Assembly: GCA_022843045.1 (NCBI GenBank)
Contig: JALHOJ010000039.1
Location: 1-40,286, forward strand
DNA length: 40,286 nt
Source: Phycisphaerales bacterium
GTDB taxonomy: Bacteria; Planctomycetota; Phycisphaerae; Phycisphaerales; UBA1924
Direction: 5' to 3'
The notes under the pieces were generated by a model, which saw only the letters and a program-made list of their open reading frames with translations, did not search any database and had not been told where the DNA came from. Positions 1 through 8,535 of the stretch are shown piece by piece. Within the stretch, counting starts at the first letter, position 1; each line of letters begins with the position of its first letter. The translations under genes and the position numbers were made by a program.

Positions 1-775
1 GGGGCGTGATGAACGCGCCGGTGCCGGTGACGGTGCGGCGGGTCTTGTCGAAGGCGGTCATGGCGGCCCGCGTGTTGTCATAGAACATCGCGTCGTAGTC
101 GTCGCCGCCGTTGAGGGCGGGATCCATGTAGAAGTAGATGTCGGCGTTCTGGGTGATGTTGAGGTTGTTGCGGAGGACCATCCGCTTGACGAGGATGTGC
201 TTCTGCTCGCCCGTGCTGTTGAGGCCATCGGGGAAGTCGATCCCTGCGGGGGCGAAATCAAACTGGGTGACGGAGATATTGTTGTTGTCGTAGTTGAGCG
301 TCTGGCTGGTGCGCACCGTGTTGGTGTCGTCGTTCAGGTAGCTCTGCTGGACGTTGTTGAAACTCACGCCGTTGGGGTTGCTGAGCCAGTGGGTCAGGCC
401 ATTGACGCGGACGCCGACCATCGCCTGGTTGAGGTGCATCTGCCCACGCTTTTCCGCGCTGAGCAGGGGCGGGAAGGTGTCCGCGCCGTCGGTGTAGCCT
501 TCGTTCTTGGTGCCCACGCCCTGGACGCCGCCCGGGGTCGGGAAGTACATATCCCACCAGGTGCCGTTCTGGTCGAGCATTGCGGCGGTAAAGGTGTTGC
601 CGATGAAGGCTTCTTCCTTCCAGAAAGCAACGGGGGGGTAGCCTTGGCTGGGCGTGGGGCGACCCGCGCCCGCGCCGGGCCAGGGCAGATTCTGCGCCAT
701 CCCCACGCTCGCAACCAACACCTGTGCCGTGAGCGCACTTCCAACCATCAAGCCTTTCACGCTTGGCTTTCGCAT
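1..775 (-). CDS. Secreted protein, N-terminal part (possible GH15-type glucoamylase N-terminal region), partial
   Basis: The frame is open from an ATG at 775 to the left edge, so about 258 residues are visible and the C-terminus is missing. A good ribosome site (GGAGAAGG) lies about 5 bases before the ATG. Residues 1-28 form a signal peptide (basic MRKPSVKG, hydrophobic core, cleavage after SVGMAQ), so the product is exported. The mature part is rich in Asn, Gly and aromatic residues, with motifs such as FWKEEAFIGN, TKNEGYTDGADTFPP and NGLTHWLSNPNG. This looks like the beta-sandwich domain that precedes the catalytic domain of some GH15 glucoamylase-like enzymes. That family call is an impression only, because any catalytic domain would lie outside the window. 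It is divergent from livK. Confidence 0.6.
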   Translation of the reverse strand, partial: MRKPSVKGLMVGSALTAQVLVASVGMAQNLPWPGAGAGRPTPSQGYPPVAFWKEEAFIGNTFTAAMLDQNGTWWDMYFPTPGGVQGVGTKNEGYTDGADTFPPLLSAEKRGQMHLNQAMVGVRVNGLTHWLSNPNGVSFNNVQQSYLNDDTNTVRTSQTLNYDNNNISVTQFDFAPAGIDFPDGLNSTGEQKHILVKRMVLRNNLNITQNADIYFYMDPALNGGDDYDAMFYDNTRAAMTAFDKTRRTVTGTGAFITP

Positions 776-1142
776 CGATCCTTCTCCAATTGACCAAACC
801 CTCAAACTCCCACCGCCAGGCACTCCGTGCCGTACCTTGCTGTCGTTCTAAACAACCGACAGAAAAGGCTTTACACAACCCGAACCGGATTCGGGCGGGG
901 CGATAGGGCGAACTATCCATGATGTGGGGCAGAAGGTCAAGAGGGAACCATCTCTAGAGGTGCGTATTTACGGGTTTCCGCTCCGGTTTGGGAACTTCAC
1001 CCCCATGCACCCCTTGGGTTATGGTGCCTGGGCGACCCGGCCTTCCAAGCCGGGTCCGCCGCACGCATCCCAACCGAAGTATGATCGCCCTCTTCCCGGC
1101 CTCCCCGCCGCGACTTGGCATTTTCCTGCGAAAGGACTCCTC
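776..1142. other. Divergent intergenic region between the left-edge secreted protein and livK
   Basis: This 367-base gap has no convincing gene; the frame upstream of livK stays open but lacks a start with a ribosome site or sensible N-terminus. It must hold promoters for both flanking genes. A hairpin lies at 1034-1056 (listed separately), and a short inverted repeat CTGTCG/CGACAG spans 840-862. No strong -35/-10 pair was found for either direction. Confidence 0.5.
1034..1056. repeat. Hairpin GACCCGGC-cttccaa-GCCGGGTC
   Basis: An 8-bp perfect stem with a 7-base loop lies about 90 bases before the livK start. There is no T-tract after it on either strand, so it is not a typical terminator. 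Its loop (CTTCCA) resembles the GCTTCCAGC centre of the hairpin at 29133-29151. The two may belong to one class of intergenic palindromes. Confidence 0.5.
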
Positions 1143-2354
1143 ATGGCTTCAGCGTCGATTGCTCGTTCGCCCTGGCTCAAGACCCTCGCCCTGCTCGCGG
1201 CGGTCGCCACCTTCGCCGGCTGCAAGAAGGAACCCGCCGCGCCGACTGCGGGCGGCAACACCCCCGCCGCGGCAACCGCTGGCGAGATCGTCATCGGCCA
1301 CTACGGCTCGCTCACGGGCGGGCAGGCGACGTTTGGTCGCTCCACCGACGAAGGCATCCTGCTCGCCGTCAACGAAGTCAACGCCGCTGGCGGCCTCGAA
1401 GTCGCGGGCGTGAAGCGGAAGGTCAAGCTGGTCTCCGAAGACACCGAAAGCAAGGCCGAGAAGGCCGGCGACGTGGTTCGCAAGCTGATCAGCAAGGACA
1501 ACGTGGTCGCGGTGTTGGGCGAAGTCGCTTCGAGCATCACGCTCGAGGGCGCGCCCGTCGCACAGCGGGCCAAGATTCCGACCATCACGCCCAGCAGCAC
1601 GAACACGACCGTCACCGAAGTGGGCGACTACGTCTTCCGCGTCTGCTTCATCGATCCCTTCCAGGGCTACGCCGGCGCGAAGTTCGTGCGTGAGCAGCTC
1701 AAGCTCACCAAGGCCGCGCTGCTCGTCGACAAGTCCAGCGCGTACTCGGATCAGCTCAGCAAGGAGTTCGCCCAGGCCTTCCAGAGCATGGGCGGCACGA
1801 TCGTCGCGACCGCCGATTACACGCAGGGGGAAAAGGACTTCAACACCCGCCTGACCTCGCTGCGTGAGAAGGGCCCGGAACTGATCTACATCCCGGGCTA
1901 CTACACCGAAGTTGCGAACATCGCCATCCAGGCCCGCGCTCTGGGCATGAACATCCCGCTGATGGGCGGCGACGGCTGGGACAGCGAAGACCTTGCCAAG
2001 AACGGCGGGGCTGCGATCGAAGGCACCTTCTACACCAACCACTACGCCCCCGACAACCCCACGCCCGCCATTACCGCCTTCGTCACCAAGTACGGCGCCG
2101 CGTACAACGGCAAGGTCCCCGACGGCCTCGCCGCGCTGGGCTATGACGCCGCCAACGTGCTGTTCGCCTCGATCAAGACCGCCGGGACGACCGAAGGCCC
2201 CAAGCTCCGCGACGCGATCGCGCAGACCAAGGGCTTCGTGGGCGTGACCGGGACGATCACGATCGACGCCAACCGCAACGCCGTGAAGCCGATCGTGGTG
2301 CTGGAACGCAAGAACAACGCGTGGGTGTATCGGGCGACGATTGAGCCCAAGTGA
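1143..2354 (+). CDS. livK: Branched-chain amino-acid ABC transporter, substrate-binding lipoprotein
   Basis: The protein has 403 residues and is the extracytoplasmic binding component of a LivKHMGF-type importer. The start at 1143 follows AAAGGA by 6 bases. It begins a lipoprotein signal peptide whose lipobox TFAG-C places the lipidated cysteine at residue 27; the frame is open upstream to 924 but that would bury the signal. After a short Ala/Pro/Thr linker comes the type I periplasmic binding fold (Peripla_BP_6): EIVIGHYGSLTGGQATFG, AGDVVRKLISKDNVVAVLGEVAS and GYYTEVANIAIQARALG. The four other transporter subunits follow on the same strand. The family binds Leu/Ile/Val but also other amino acids, amides or urea, and the ligand cannot be read from sequence. 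Confidence 0.93.
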   Translation: MASASIARSPWLKTLALLAAVATFAGCKKEPAAPTAGGNTPAAATAGEIVIGHYGSLTGGQATFGRSTDEGILLAVNEVNAAGGLEVAGVKRKVKLVSEDTESKAEKAGDVVRKLISKDNVVAVLGEVASSITLEGAPVAQRAKIPTITPSSTNTTVTEVGDYVFRVCFIDPFQGYAGAKFVREQLKLTKAALLVDKSSAYSDQLSKEFAQAFQSMGGTIVATADYTQGEKDFNTRLTSLREKGPELIYIPGYYTEVANIAIQARALGMNIPLMGGDGWDSEDLAKNGGAAIEGTFYTNHYAPDNPTPAITAFVTKYGAAYNGKVPDGLAALGYDAANVLFASIKTAGTTEGPKLRDAIAQTKGFVGVTGTITIDANRNAVKPIVVLERKNNAWVYRATIEPK

Positions 2355-2440
2355 TCGCCCTCGCGTGATCCGAATCGGTTGAATCGCCCCAATTCGTCGC
2401 GACCCGCGATGCACTGGCCCTACTCTGGGCCTTTCCTCGC

Positions 2441-3373
2441 ATGGACCAACTGCTCCAGGCCATCAAGGACAGCATCACCATCGGATGCCTCTACGCGCTG
2501 ATCGCGTTGGGCTACACGATGGTCTACGGCATCCTGAAGTTCATCAACTTCGCGCACAGCGACGTGGTCGTCATTGGCGCGCTCTCCACCGCCGTGCTGG
2601 GCGAGCGGATGCTGCACAAGCTCGCTCCGGGCGCGACCGCGGCGTGGTACTACGGCCCGCTGCTGCTGCTGCTCGCGATTCTGATCTGCTCCACTGTCGC
2701 GTTTACGGTCGAGCGACTCGCGTACAGACCGTTGAGACGAGCGCCTCGCCTCAACGTGCTCATCACGGCCATCGGCGTCTCGCTGCTCTTGCAGAACGCC
2801 GGACAGCTCAAGTTCCTCTTCGGCACCGAGCCCCATCCGGTGCCCATGCTGATCGATCAGACGGCGACCATCTTCACGGTCTTGGGCGTCAAGTTCCGCT
2901 GGCTTGATCTGGCCATCATCGGCACCGCCATCATCTTCATGGTCGCCCTCGATTACCTGGTCTTCCACACCAAGATCGGTCGCGGCATGCGGGCCGTCAG
3001 CCACGACACCCGCATCGCCAGCCTCATGGGCGTCCCCGTCGACCGCATCATCTCCTTCACGTTCATCACCGGCGCGGCCCTCGCCGCCGCGGGCGGATTT
3101 CTGTATGCCCTCCGATACCAGACCGTGACGCAGCCCGCCGACACCGGCTGGGCGTTGCTGGGCCTGAAGGCCTTCGTCGCCGCGGTCGTGGGGGGGATCG
3201 GCAACATCCGGGGTGCGGTGCTCGGAGCCCTCGCCATCGCCTGCGTCGAGAACTTCGGCGCAGCCTACCTCCATCCCGGCTACACCGACGTGTACGTCTT
3301 TGTGATCCTCATCCTCGTGCTGCTGTTCCGCCCAGGCGGGATTCTTGGGAAGGCGGTCGTTGAGAAGGTCTGA
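2441..3373 (+). CDS. livH: Branched-chain amino-acid ABC transporter permease LivH
   Basis: The protein has 310 residues, the normal LivH length. It is a polytopic inner-membrane permease with about eight hydrophobic segments. The N-terminus (GCLYALIALGYTMVYGILKFINFAHSD) is the hallmark of the family. The segment AVSHDTRIASLMGVPVDRIISFTF is the cytoplasmic loop expected to contact the ATPase subunits. It ends with the typical FRPGGILGK tail. It lies 86 bases after livK and just before livM. No clear Shine-Dalgarno sequence is seen; the start is chosen from family alignment. Confidence 0.93.
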   Translation: MDQLLQAIKDSITIGCLYALIALGYTMVYGILKFINFAHSDVVVIGALSTAVLGERMLHKLAPGATAAWYYGPLLLLLAILICSTVAFTVERLAYRPLRRAPRLNVLITAIGVSLLLQNAGQLKFLFGTEPHPVPMLIDQTATIFTVLGVKFRWLDLAIIGTAIIFMVALDYLVFHTKIGRGMRAVSHDTRIASLMGVPVDRIISFTFITGAALAAAGGFLYALRYQTVTQPADTGWALLGLKAFVAAVVGGIGNIRGAVLGALAIACVENFGAAYLHPGYTDVYVFVILILVLLFRPGGILGKAVVEKV

Positions 3374-3440
3374 GTCCACCCCATTCATTCGATCCGTGCC
3401 ACGCCCCCAGCCCCAACCCGCGCCCTTCATCGTGCAGCCG

Positions 3441-4688
3441 ATGCCCACGCACGTGCTGGTCGCTCGCGCCGCGTTGCCTTTCCTCGTCAGCCTCCTACTC
3501 GCCCTGCTGCTGCACTTTGGCGTCGCGCGTTTCCTCGACGATTACGACCGCGGCTTGGTGATGAGCGTGGGCATCAACATCATGCTCGCCGTGTCGCTGA
3601 CGATGGTCAACGGCTTCACGGGCCAGTTCTCAATTGGTCACGCCGGGTTCCTGGGCGTGGGCGGCTATGTCGCGGGTGCCGTCACCTACGCCACCAGCCT
3701 GAAGCTCTACGGCGATCTCGAAACCCGCGGCAGCATGCTCTCTGGAACTTCGCTGAACGTCGACCCGGCCACGCTCTCGTGGTTTGGCCAAGGCGATCTG
3801 CTCTTTGTCGCGTCGCTGCTCGCGGGCGGCTGTGCCGCAGCGTTGATCGGCTACGTCGTCGGCCTGCCCAGCCTGCGGCTGCGGGGCGACTACCTCGCGA
3901 TTGTCACGCTGGGCTTTGGCGAGATCGTGCGTGTGCTGATCCAGCGCACGGACAAGACCGCCGCGTTGCAGGCGTGGGATCGCGTCCATCCGGGCGTGCC
4001 CGCCCCGGAAGGAGTGTCCCGCGTCTTTGCGATCGAGAACTCCGTGCTCGATCCCGCGACCGGCCTCTCGCAGACCACCTACACGGCCGTGAGCGATGCG
4101 AACTGGTTCGAGATCGCCCCGCGCGTGGGCGGCAGTCTGGGCTTCTCTGCGGTGCCTGACTACACCAGCATCTTCTGGGTCGTGCTGTTCGCTGGGGTAA
4201 CCATCGCCGTCGCGTCGCGGATCAAGCGCAGCACGTTCGGCCGCGCGTTCCTCAGCATCCGCGAGGACGAAATCGCGAGCGAAGCGATGGGCGTGGACAC
4301 CGTGCGATACAAGGTCCGCGCCTTCGTGATCGCGGCGTTCTTCGCGGGGCTCGCGGGCGGTTTGTTCGCCCACTTCAAGTCGATGAACCCCAACGAGATC
4401 GGGTTCGCGAGGTCATTTGACATCGTGATCATGGTCGTGCTGGGCGGCCTGGGCTCGATTTCGGGCGCATCGATCGCCGCGATTATCGTGACGCTGCTGC
4501 CCGAGTGGCTTCGCGGGCTGGATCAGTATCGCATGATCATCTGGGCACTGGCCCTGATCCTGATGATGATCTTCCGGCCTCAGGGCCTGCTGGGCGTGCG
4601 CGAAATCTGGGACAAGGCGTTGTGGCAGGGCCTGGTTCGATTCATCAAGCGTGAGAAGTCATCACCCAAGGCGGGAGGCGGCGCATGA
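3441..4688 (+). CDS. livM: Branched-chain amino-acid ABC transporter permease LivM
   Basis: The protein has about 415 residues and is the second membrane subunit, partner of LivH. The hallmark [22 protein letters not shown] lies near residue 50. The coupling loop [22 protein letters not shown] is near residue 270, and the tail is [10 protein letters not shown]. The frame is open from 3345, overlapping livH by 29 bases, but the ATG at 3441 sits directly before the first membrane segment and avoids a Pro-rich extension; GTG at 3432 is an alternative. Two hydrophilic insertions (around residues 80-110 and 180-240) make it longer than many LivM proteins. It ends in a 4-base ATGA overlap with livG. 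Confidence 0.9.
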   Translation: MPTHVLVARAALPFLVSLLLALLLHFGVARFLDDYDRGLVMSVGINIMLAVSLTMVNGFTGQFSIGHAGFLGVGGYVAGAVTYATSLKLYGDLETRGSMLSGTSLNVDPATLSWFGQGDLLFVASLLAGGCAAALIGYVVGLPSLRLRGDYLAIVTLGFGEIVRVLIQRTDKTAALQAWDRVHPGVPAPEGVSRVFAIENSVLDPATGLSQTTYTAVSDANWFEIAPRVGGSLGFSAVPDYTSIFWVVLFAGVTIAVASRIKRSTFGRAFLSIREDEIASEAMGVDTVRYKVRAFVIAAFFAGLAGGLFAHFKSMNPNEIGFARSFDIVIMVVLGGLGSISGASIAAIIVTLLPEWLRGLDQYRMIIWALALILMMIFRPQGLLGVREIWDKALWQGLVRFIKREKSSPKAGGGA

Positions 4689-5521
4689 GCACCGCCTCCC
4701 GACAGCAAGGCGGCTTCGTCGAGCAGGGCTTCCGCGAGATGTCGGTCGCGCTCGCGGCTCGGGGAGTCTCCAAGAGCTTTGGCGGCCTCAAGGCCGTGCA
4801 GGACTTCACGCTCGAACTGCCTACCGGCAGTCTGCGAGGCCTGATTGGTCCCAACGGGGCGGGCAAGACGACGGTGTTCAATCTGCTGACTGGCGTGTAT
4901 CAGCCGGATGTGGGCGTGGTTGAACTGGGCGGGCAGTCGATTCTGGGCCTGCGCCCCAGCAAGATCGCGAGCCTGGGCATGGCCCGGACGTTCCAGAACA
5001 TCCGGCTCTTTGGCGAATTGTCGGTGCTCGACAACGTCAAGCTCGCGTGCCACGTTCGCGCCGAGCAATCGATGCTGGGTGCGATTCTCCGCACCGCTTT
5101 CTCTCGCAACGAAGAAGCCGCGATCGAGGCCAAAGCTCGGCGGCTGCTGCAGCTCTTTGACCTGGACGATCGTCGCGATGAGGCGGGGCGGAACTTGCCG
5201 TATGGCGATCAACGCCGGCTTGAGATCGCGCGAGCCCTTGCGACCAACCCGAAGGTGCTGCTCCTTGACGAACCCGCGGCGGGCATGAATCCGCAGGAGA
5301 AGCTCGCCCTGCGAGCGTTGATCCGGCGCGTCCGCGATGAGTTTGGTGTCACGATCCTGCTCATCGAGCACGACATGGGTTTGGTGATGGACATCTGCGA
5401 GCACATCACGGTGCTCGACCACGGCGCAGTCATCAGCCGCGGCACGCCGCAGCAGGTGCAGGAAGACCCGAAGGTGATCGAGGCGTACTTGGGCGTTGCC
5501 GAAGAAAGCGAAAAGCAATAA
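4685..5521 (+). CDS. livG: Branched-chain amino-acid ABC transporter ATP-binding protein LivG
   Basis: The protein has 278 residues and is one of the two ATPases that power the LivHM channel. Walker A is GPNGAGKT (55-62). The signature is the LivG form [15 protein letters not shown], and Walker B is [13 protein letters not shown] followed by [13 protein letters not shown]. The ATG overlaps the livM stop (ATGA), indicating translational coupling. The first 18 residues are an extension absent from most LivG proteins, so Met19 (4739) is an alternative start. The last five codons (ESEKQ) and the stop lie inside the left arm of the inverted repeat at 5504-5622, so the extreme C-terminus was probably written by that repeat. 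Confidence 0.93.
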   Translation: MSTASRQQGGFVEQGFREMSVALAARGVSKSFGGLKAVQDFTLELPTGSLRGLIGPNGAGKTTVFNLLTGVYQPDVGVVELGGQSILGLRPSKIASLGMARTFQNIRLFGELSVLDNVKLACHVRAEQSMLGAILRTAFSRNEEAAIEAKARRLLQLFDLDDRRDEAGRNLPYGDQRRLEIARALATNPKVLLLDEPAAGMNPQEKLALRALIRRVRDEFGVTILLIEHDMGLVMDICEHITVLDHGAVISRGTPQQVQEDPKVIEAYLGVAEESEKQ

Positions 5522-5622
5522 AGCGAAAAGCGAAAATGAACAGGTCAAGAGTCCATCACGAGAAGCACCCCACGCGCCCGCCCGCGTTCATTTTCGCTTT
5601 TCGCTTTTCGCTTTTCGCTTTC
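5504..5622. repeat. Long inverted repeat of GCGAAAA words between livG and livF
   Basis: The left arm at 5520-5540 is a perfect 21-bp inverted match to 5587-5607, with a 46-base spacer. An outer pair (GAAAGCGAAAAGC at 5504-5516 with its complement at 5610-5622) extends the arms to about 35 bp with a small internal loop. Both arms are built from repeats of GCGAAAA. The left arm includes the last codons and stop of livG; the right arm ends about 14 bases before the livF start. No terminator T-run follows on the plus strand beyond the pyrimidine-rich arm itself. Confidence 0.85.
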
Positions 5623-5635
5623 GCGGAGCCCGCGC

Positions 5636-6343
5636 ATGCTTGAAGTCCGCTCCCTCGCCGTCAAGTACGGAGCCATCCAAGCGCTCCACGACGTCTCTCT
5701 CAAAGTCGAGAAGGGCGAGATCGTCACGTTGATTGGTTCAAACGGCGCGGGCAAGACCACCACGCTTCGCACCATCTCCGGCCTTATCCGCCCCGCCGCG
5801 GGCTCGATCGTGTATGAAGGCAAGGACATCACCCGTCTCGCGCCGCACGAGATCGTCAAGCTGGGCCTGGCCCAATCCCCCGAAGGCCGAGGCGTCTTCC
5901 CGCAGATGACGGTCGAGGAGAACCTCTCGCTGGGGGCGTATACCCGCAGCGACCACGCCCAGATCGCCAAGGATCGCGAGCATGCGCTCAGCCTCTTCCC
6001 GCGTCTGCGCGAACGCCTGACCCAGCTCGCCGGCACGCTCAGCGGCGGCGAACAGCAGATGCTCGCGATGGCCCGGGCCCTGCTCGCCAAGCCCAAGTTG
6101 CTGCTGCTGGACGAACCCAGCCTGGGCCTCGCTCCCCAGATCGTGCAAACGATCTTCAAGATCATCCGCGACATCAATGCGGAGGGCACGACCATCCTGC
6201 TGGTCGAGCAAAACGCCCACATGGCTCTCAAGGTCGCCCATCGGGCCTACGTCCTCGAAGTCGGCCGCATCACCATGCAGGGCGACGCAAAGGAGCTCGC
6301 CGCCAGCGATGATGTGCGGAAGGCGTACTTGGGCGGCCACTGA
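5636..6343 (+). CDS. livF: Branched-chain amino-acid ABC transporter ATP-binding protein LivF
   Basis: The protein has 235 residues, the usual LivF length, and is the second ATPase of the importer. It begins MLEVRSLAVKYGAIQALHDVSL. Walker A is GSNGAGKT, the signature is LSGGEQQMLAMARAL, and Walker B is LLLLDEPSLGLAP. It ends with the family-typical YLGGH. It lies 114 bases after livG, separated by the inverted repeat, which is unusual because livG and livF are normally nearly contiguous. The RNA hairpin could lower or stabilise the distal message, but that is inference. Confidence 0.93.
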   Translation: MLEVRSLAVKYGAIQALHDVSLKVEKGEIVTLIGSNGAGKTTTLRTISGLIRPAAGSIVYEGKDITRLAPHEIVKLGLAQSPEGRGVFPQMTVEENLSLGAYTRSDHAQIAKDREHALSLFPRLRERLTQLAGTLSGGEQQMLAMARALLAKPKLLLLDEPSLGLAPQIVQTIFKIIRDINAEGTTILLVEQNAHMALKVAHRAYVLEVGRITMQGDAKELAASDDVRKAYLGGH

Positions 6344-6402
6344 ATCGCCAGTTGTCGGGGCTGGGCGCCCGCCCACAGACAACTTCCCGCCAACAATCGC
6401 CC

Positions 6403-7179
6403 ATGGAGCGCGAGACAAGCACGCATGCGCCGTCGCAAGACGGCGCGGATGATGTCACTGTGGCGGCGAGCCCCGAACCCGGGCCGCAGGTCGTCGACGC
6501 GGTCGCCGCGGCCGCGCCTTCTCCCGAAACCAAACGCGCTCGCAAGGCCGGTTCGCGCAGCGCGGACAAGCGTTCGGATGCCAGCGAACCCGAAGCCCCG
6601 ATCGACGCTGCGCTGGTCAGCAACCTCGAAGCCCTCATCATCTCCTTGGACCGCCCCGTGCAACCGGTGCGGCTCGCGCAGGGCCTTGGCCTCTTGCCCA
6701 TGCCCGAGGAAGACGATCAGGCTCCGGTCGAAGGACCCGTCGCCAAAGCCGCGATTCGTCAGGTCGAACGCGCCATCGCCGCGCTGAACGAGCAATACAG
6801 CGCGACGCAGCGGGCCTTCCGCATCGAGCATCTCGCGGGCGGGTATCGTGTGATGACGCTCGCGGCGTACGCCCCGATCCTTGCGACCTTCCACAAGCGC
6901 CAGACGTCCTCCAAGTTGTCGCGCGCCGCGGTCGAGACCCTTGCCATCATCGCGTACAAGCAGCCGCTCACCAAGGCCGAACTTGAGGCCATCCGGGGCG
7001 TCTCCTGTGGCGAAGTGCTCAAGACGCTGCTCGAGAAGCGGCTGGTGACCGTCAAGGGCCGGGCCGAGGAATTGGGCCGCCCCCTGCTGTACGGGACCAC
7101 GACCGACTTCCTGAAACTGTTTGGCCTTGCGTCGATCAAAGATCTGCCCAGCCCAACCGAACTCAAACTCTCGACGTAA
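6403..7179 (+). CDS. scpB: Segregation and condensation protein B
   Basis: The protein has about 258 residues. ScpB dimers bind ScpA and the Smc ATPase to form the condensin-like complex that compacts and segregates the chromosome. After a disordered Ala/Pro-rich N-terminus (about 65 residues), two winged-helix domains follow. Motifs are LEALIISLDRPVQPVRLAQGLG, SRAAVETLAIIAYKQPLTKAELEAIRGV, then LLEKRLVTVKGRAEELGRPLLYGTTTDFLKLFGL. The ATG at 6403 was chosen over an upstream in-frame TTG (6352) that lies almost on the livF stop; neither has a clear ribosome site. Neither scpA nor smc is in the window. The gene lies 59 bases after livF, and 3 bases separate it from the DUF58 gene. Confidence 0.9.
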   Translation: MERETSTHAPSQDGADDVTVAASPEPGPQVVDAVAAAAPSPETKRARKAGSRSADKRSDASEPEAPIDAALVSNLEALIISLDRPVQPVRLAQGLGLLPMPEEDDQAPVEGPVAKAAIRQVERAIAALNEQYSATQRAFRIEHLAGGYRVMTLAAYAPILATFHKRQTSSKLSRAAVETLAIIAYKQPLTKAELEAIRGVSCGEVLKTLLEKRLVTVKGRAEELGRPLLYGTTTDFLKLFGLASIKDLPSPTELKLST

Positions 7180-7182
7180 GGA

Positions 7183-8535
7183 ATGGCGGTGCCCCGTCCT
7201 ACCTCTGCCAAACCGACCGCCGACCGCCGGGACGCGCCATCGGGTGGGTCGGGCGACAAGGGGGGCGGCGGGTGGGCCAAGGTGCTGTCGCGTCGGTATC
7301 ACTTCTCGATCGCGAGTTTCGCGTACATCGCCACCACCTGCGTCCTCGTTATCGGCGCGGTCAATGGTCAGAACAACCTGCTCTTCTGGATCTTCGGCCT
7401 CGCGGTTGCGGGATTGCTCATCTCGGGCACCATCAGCGGCTGGTCGCTCATGGGCATCCATGTCCGCCGACGCGTCATTGCCCCTTCGGCGGCGGGCGAG
7501 CCGTTCCGCGTTGAGTACACCATCCGCAACACCAACTTCCTGTTCGGCGCGTTCGGCCTGCTGCTCGAAGAACTGCCCGAAGGCCGAAACTGGTTCGGCA
7601 AGCGATTCTCGGCGGACTGGCACGAACGCGTCGCGCCGCTGAAGACCTTCATTGCCCATGTTCCAGCCCGCTCCACCATCGTGGTCGAGGGAGAGGCCCT
7701 GGCCCTGCGACGGGGCGTTGCAAAGCTCGGTCCGATGCGGGTCTCCAGCACCTTCCCCTTCGGCATCACCCGCAAGTCCATCACGCTGCATCAGGTGGAC
7801 GAGGCCCTGATCCGCCCGCAGTTCGTGGCGCTCTCGCCCGCGGTGTCGCTCTCGGGAGGCGAGGCCCGGGCCGAGTCCCGTCCGCTCGTGCGCTCACGCT
7901 CGGGCGACGACATGTTCGCCCTGCGCGAGTATCAAGAGGGCGACGCGCCGCGCAGCATCGCCTGGAAAGCCTCCGCCCGCGCGGATCGCCCGATTGTCCG
8001 CGATCCCGCGATCCGCAGGGGCCGGCGGGTCTGGATCATCCTCGACCTCGAGGAACACGCCACGGGCTCCGAGCCCTTTGAGCGCAGCATCTCGCTCGCG
8101 GCTGCCCTGCTCGATCGCGGCGCCCGCGAGGGCGCGCAAGTCGGGCTCATCAGCACCTCCCAGGGCGTGCTGCTCGTTGCGGGGCCGATCGCGCCCTCGC
8201 GATTGACCCACACGCTCGACGAGCTTGCCAGATTGAAGCCCGGAGCAGCCGCGACCAATGCCGATGCGGCGCTCGCCAACCTACCGCCCCACGACAGTCG
8301 AATCGTGGTCGCCGGTTCTGCCCGCCATGCGGGCGAGCACCTCGACCCGATGCGCGCGACGTGGTATCGCGGCAGCGAGTTGCCCACCATGCCTCCCGAT
8401 CCCGCCGAACTGCGGAGCGAGGGCGACGATTCCATCGTGGCAGCGCTCGCAAGCCTGGCCAACGCGATGCGAGCGTGGCTCCGCCCAGTCAAGGCCCAGC
8501 CTGCCAACGTTGATCCCGCGGGAGGCGCGGCATGA
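7183..8535 (+). CDS. DUF58 family membrane protein
   Basis: The protein has 450 residues. A charged, Gly-rich N-terminus (about 40 residues) is followed by two membrane segments (about 45-63 and 66-86), then an extracytoplasmic or cytoplasmic beta domain. The DUF58 signature LREYQEGDAPRSIAWKASAR lies near residues 247-266, followed by a von Willebrand A-like region (VWIILDLEEHATGS). DUF58 proteins usually sit between a MoxR AAA+ ATPase and a transglutaminase and are thought to help assemble or mature envelope complexes; the exact role is not known. The gene overlaps the transglutaminase gene by ATGA, so the two are likely co-translated. No MoxR gene is present here; scpB occupies the upstream position. 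Confidence 0.85.
   Translation: MAVPRPTSAKPTADRRDAPSGGSGDKGGGGWAKVLSRRYHFSIASFAYIATTCVLVIGAVNGQNNLLFWIFGLAVAGLLISGTISGWSLMGIHVRRRVIAPSAAGEPFRVEYTIRNTNFLFGAFGLLLEELPEGRNWFGKRFSADWHERVAPLKTFIAHVPARSTIVVEGEALALRRGVAKLGPMRVSSTFPFGITRKSITLHQVDEALIRPQFVALSPAVSLSGGEARAESRPLVRSRSGDDMFALREYQEGDAPRSIAWKASARADRPIVRDPAIRRGRRVWIILDLEEHATGSEPFERSISLAAALLDRGAREGAQVGLISTSQGVLLVAGPIAPSRLTHTLDELARLKPGAAATNADAALANLPPHDSRIVVAGSARHAGEHLDPMRATWYRGSELPTMPPDPAELRSEGDDSIVAALASLANAMRAWLRPVKAQPANVDPAGGAA

Noticed and set aside
1149-2414. Antisense frame of 421 codons opposite livK; similar cases at 8937-10181 and 33130-34320
   Set aside because: Each lies opposite a gene with strong family evidence; the antisense products have no domains and arise from third-position GC bias.
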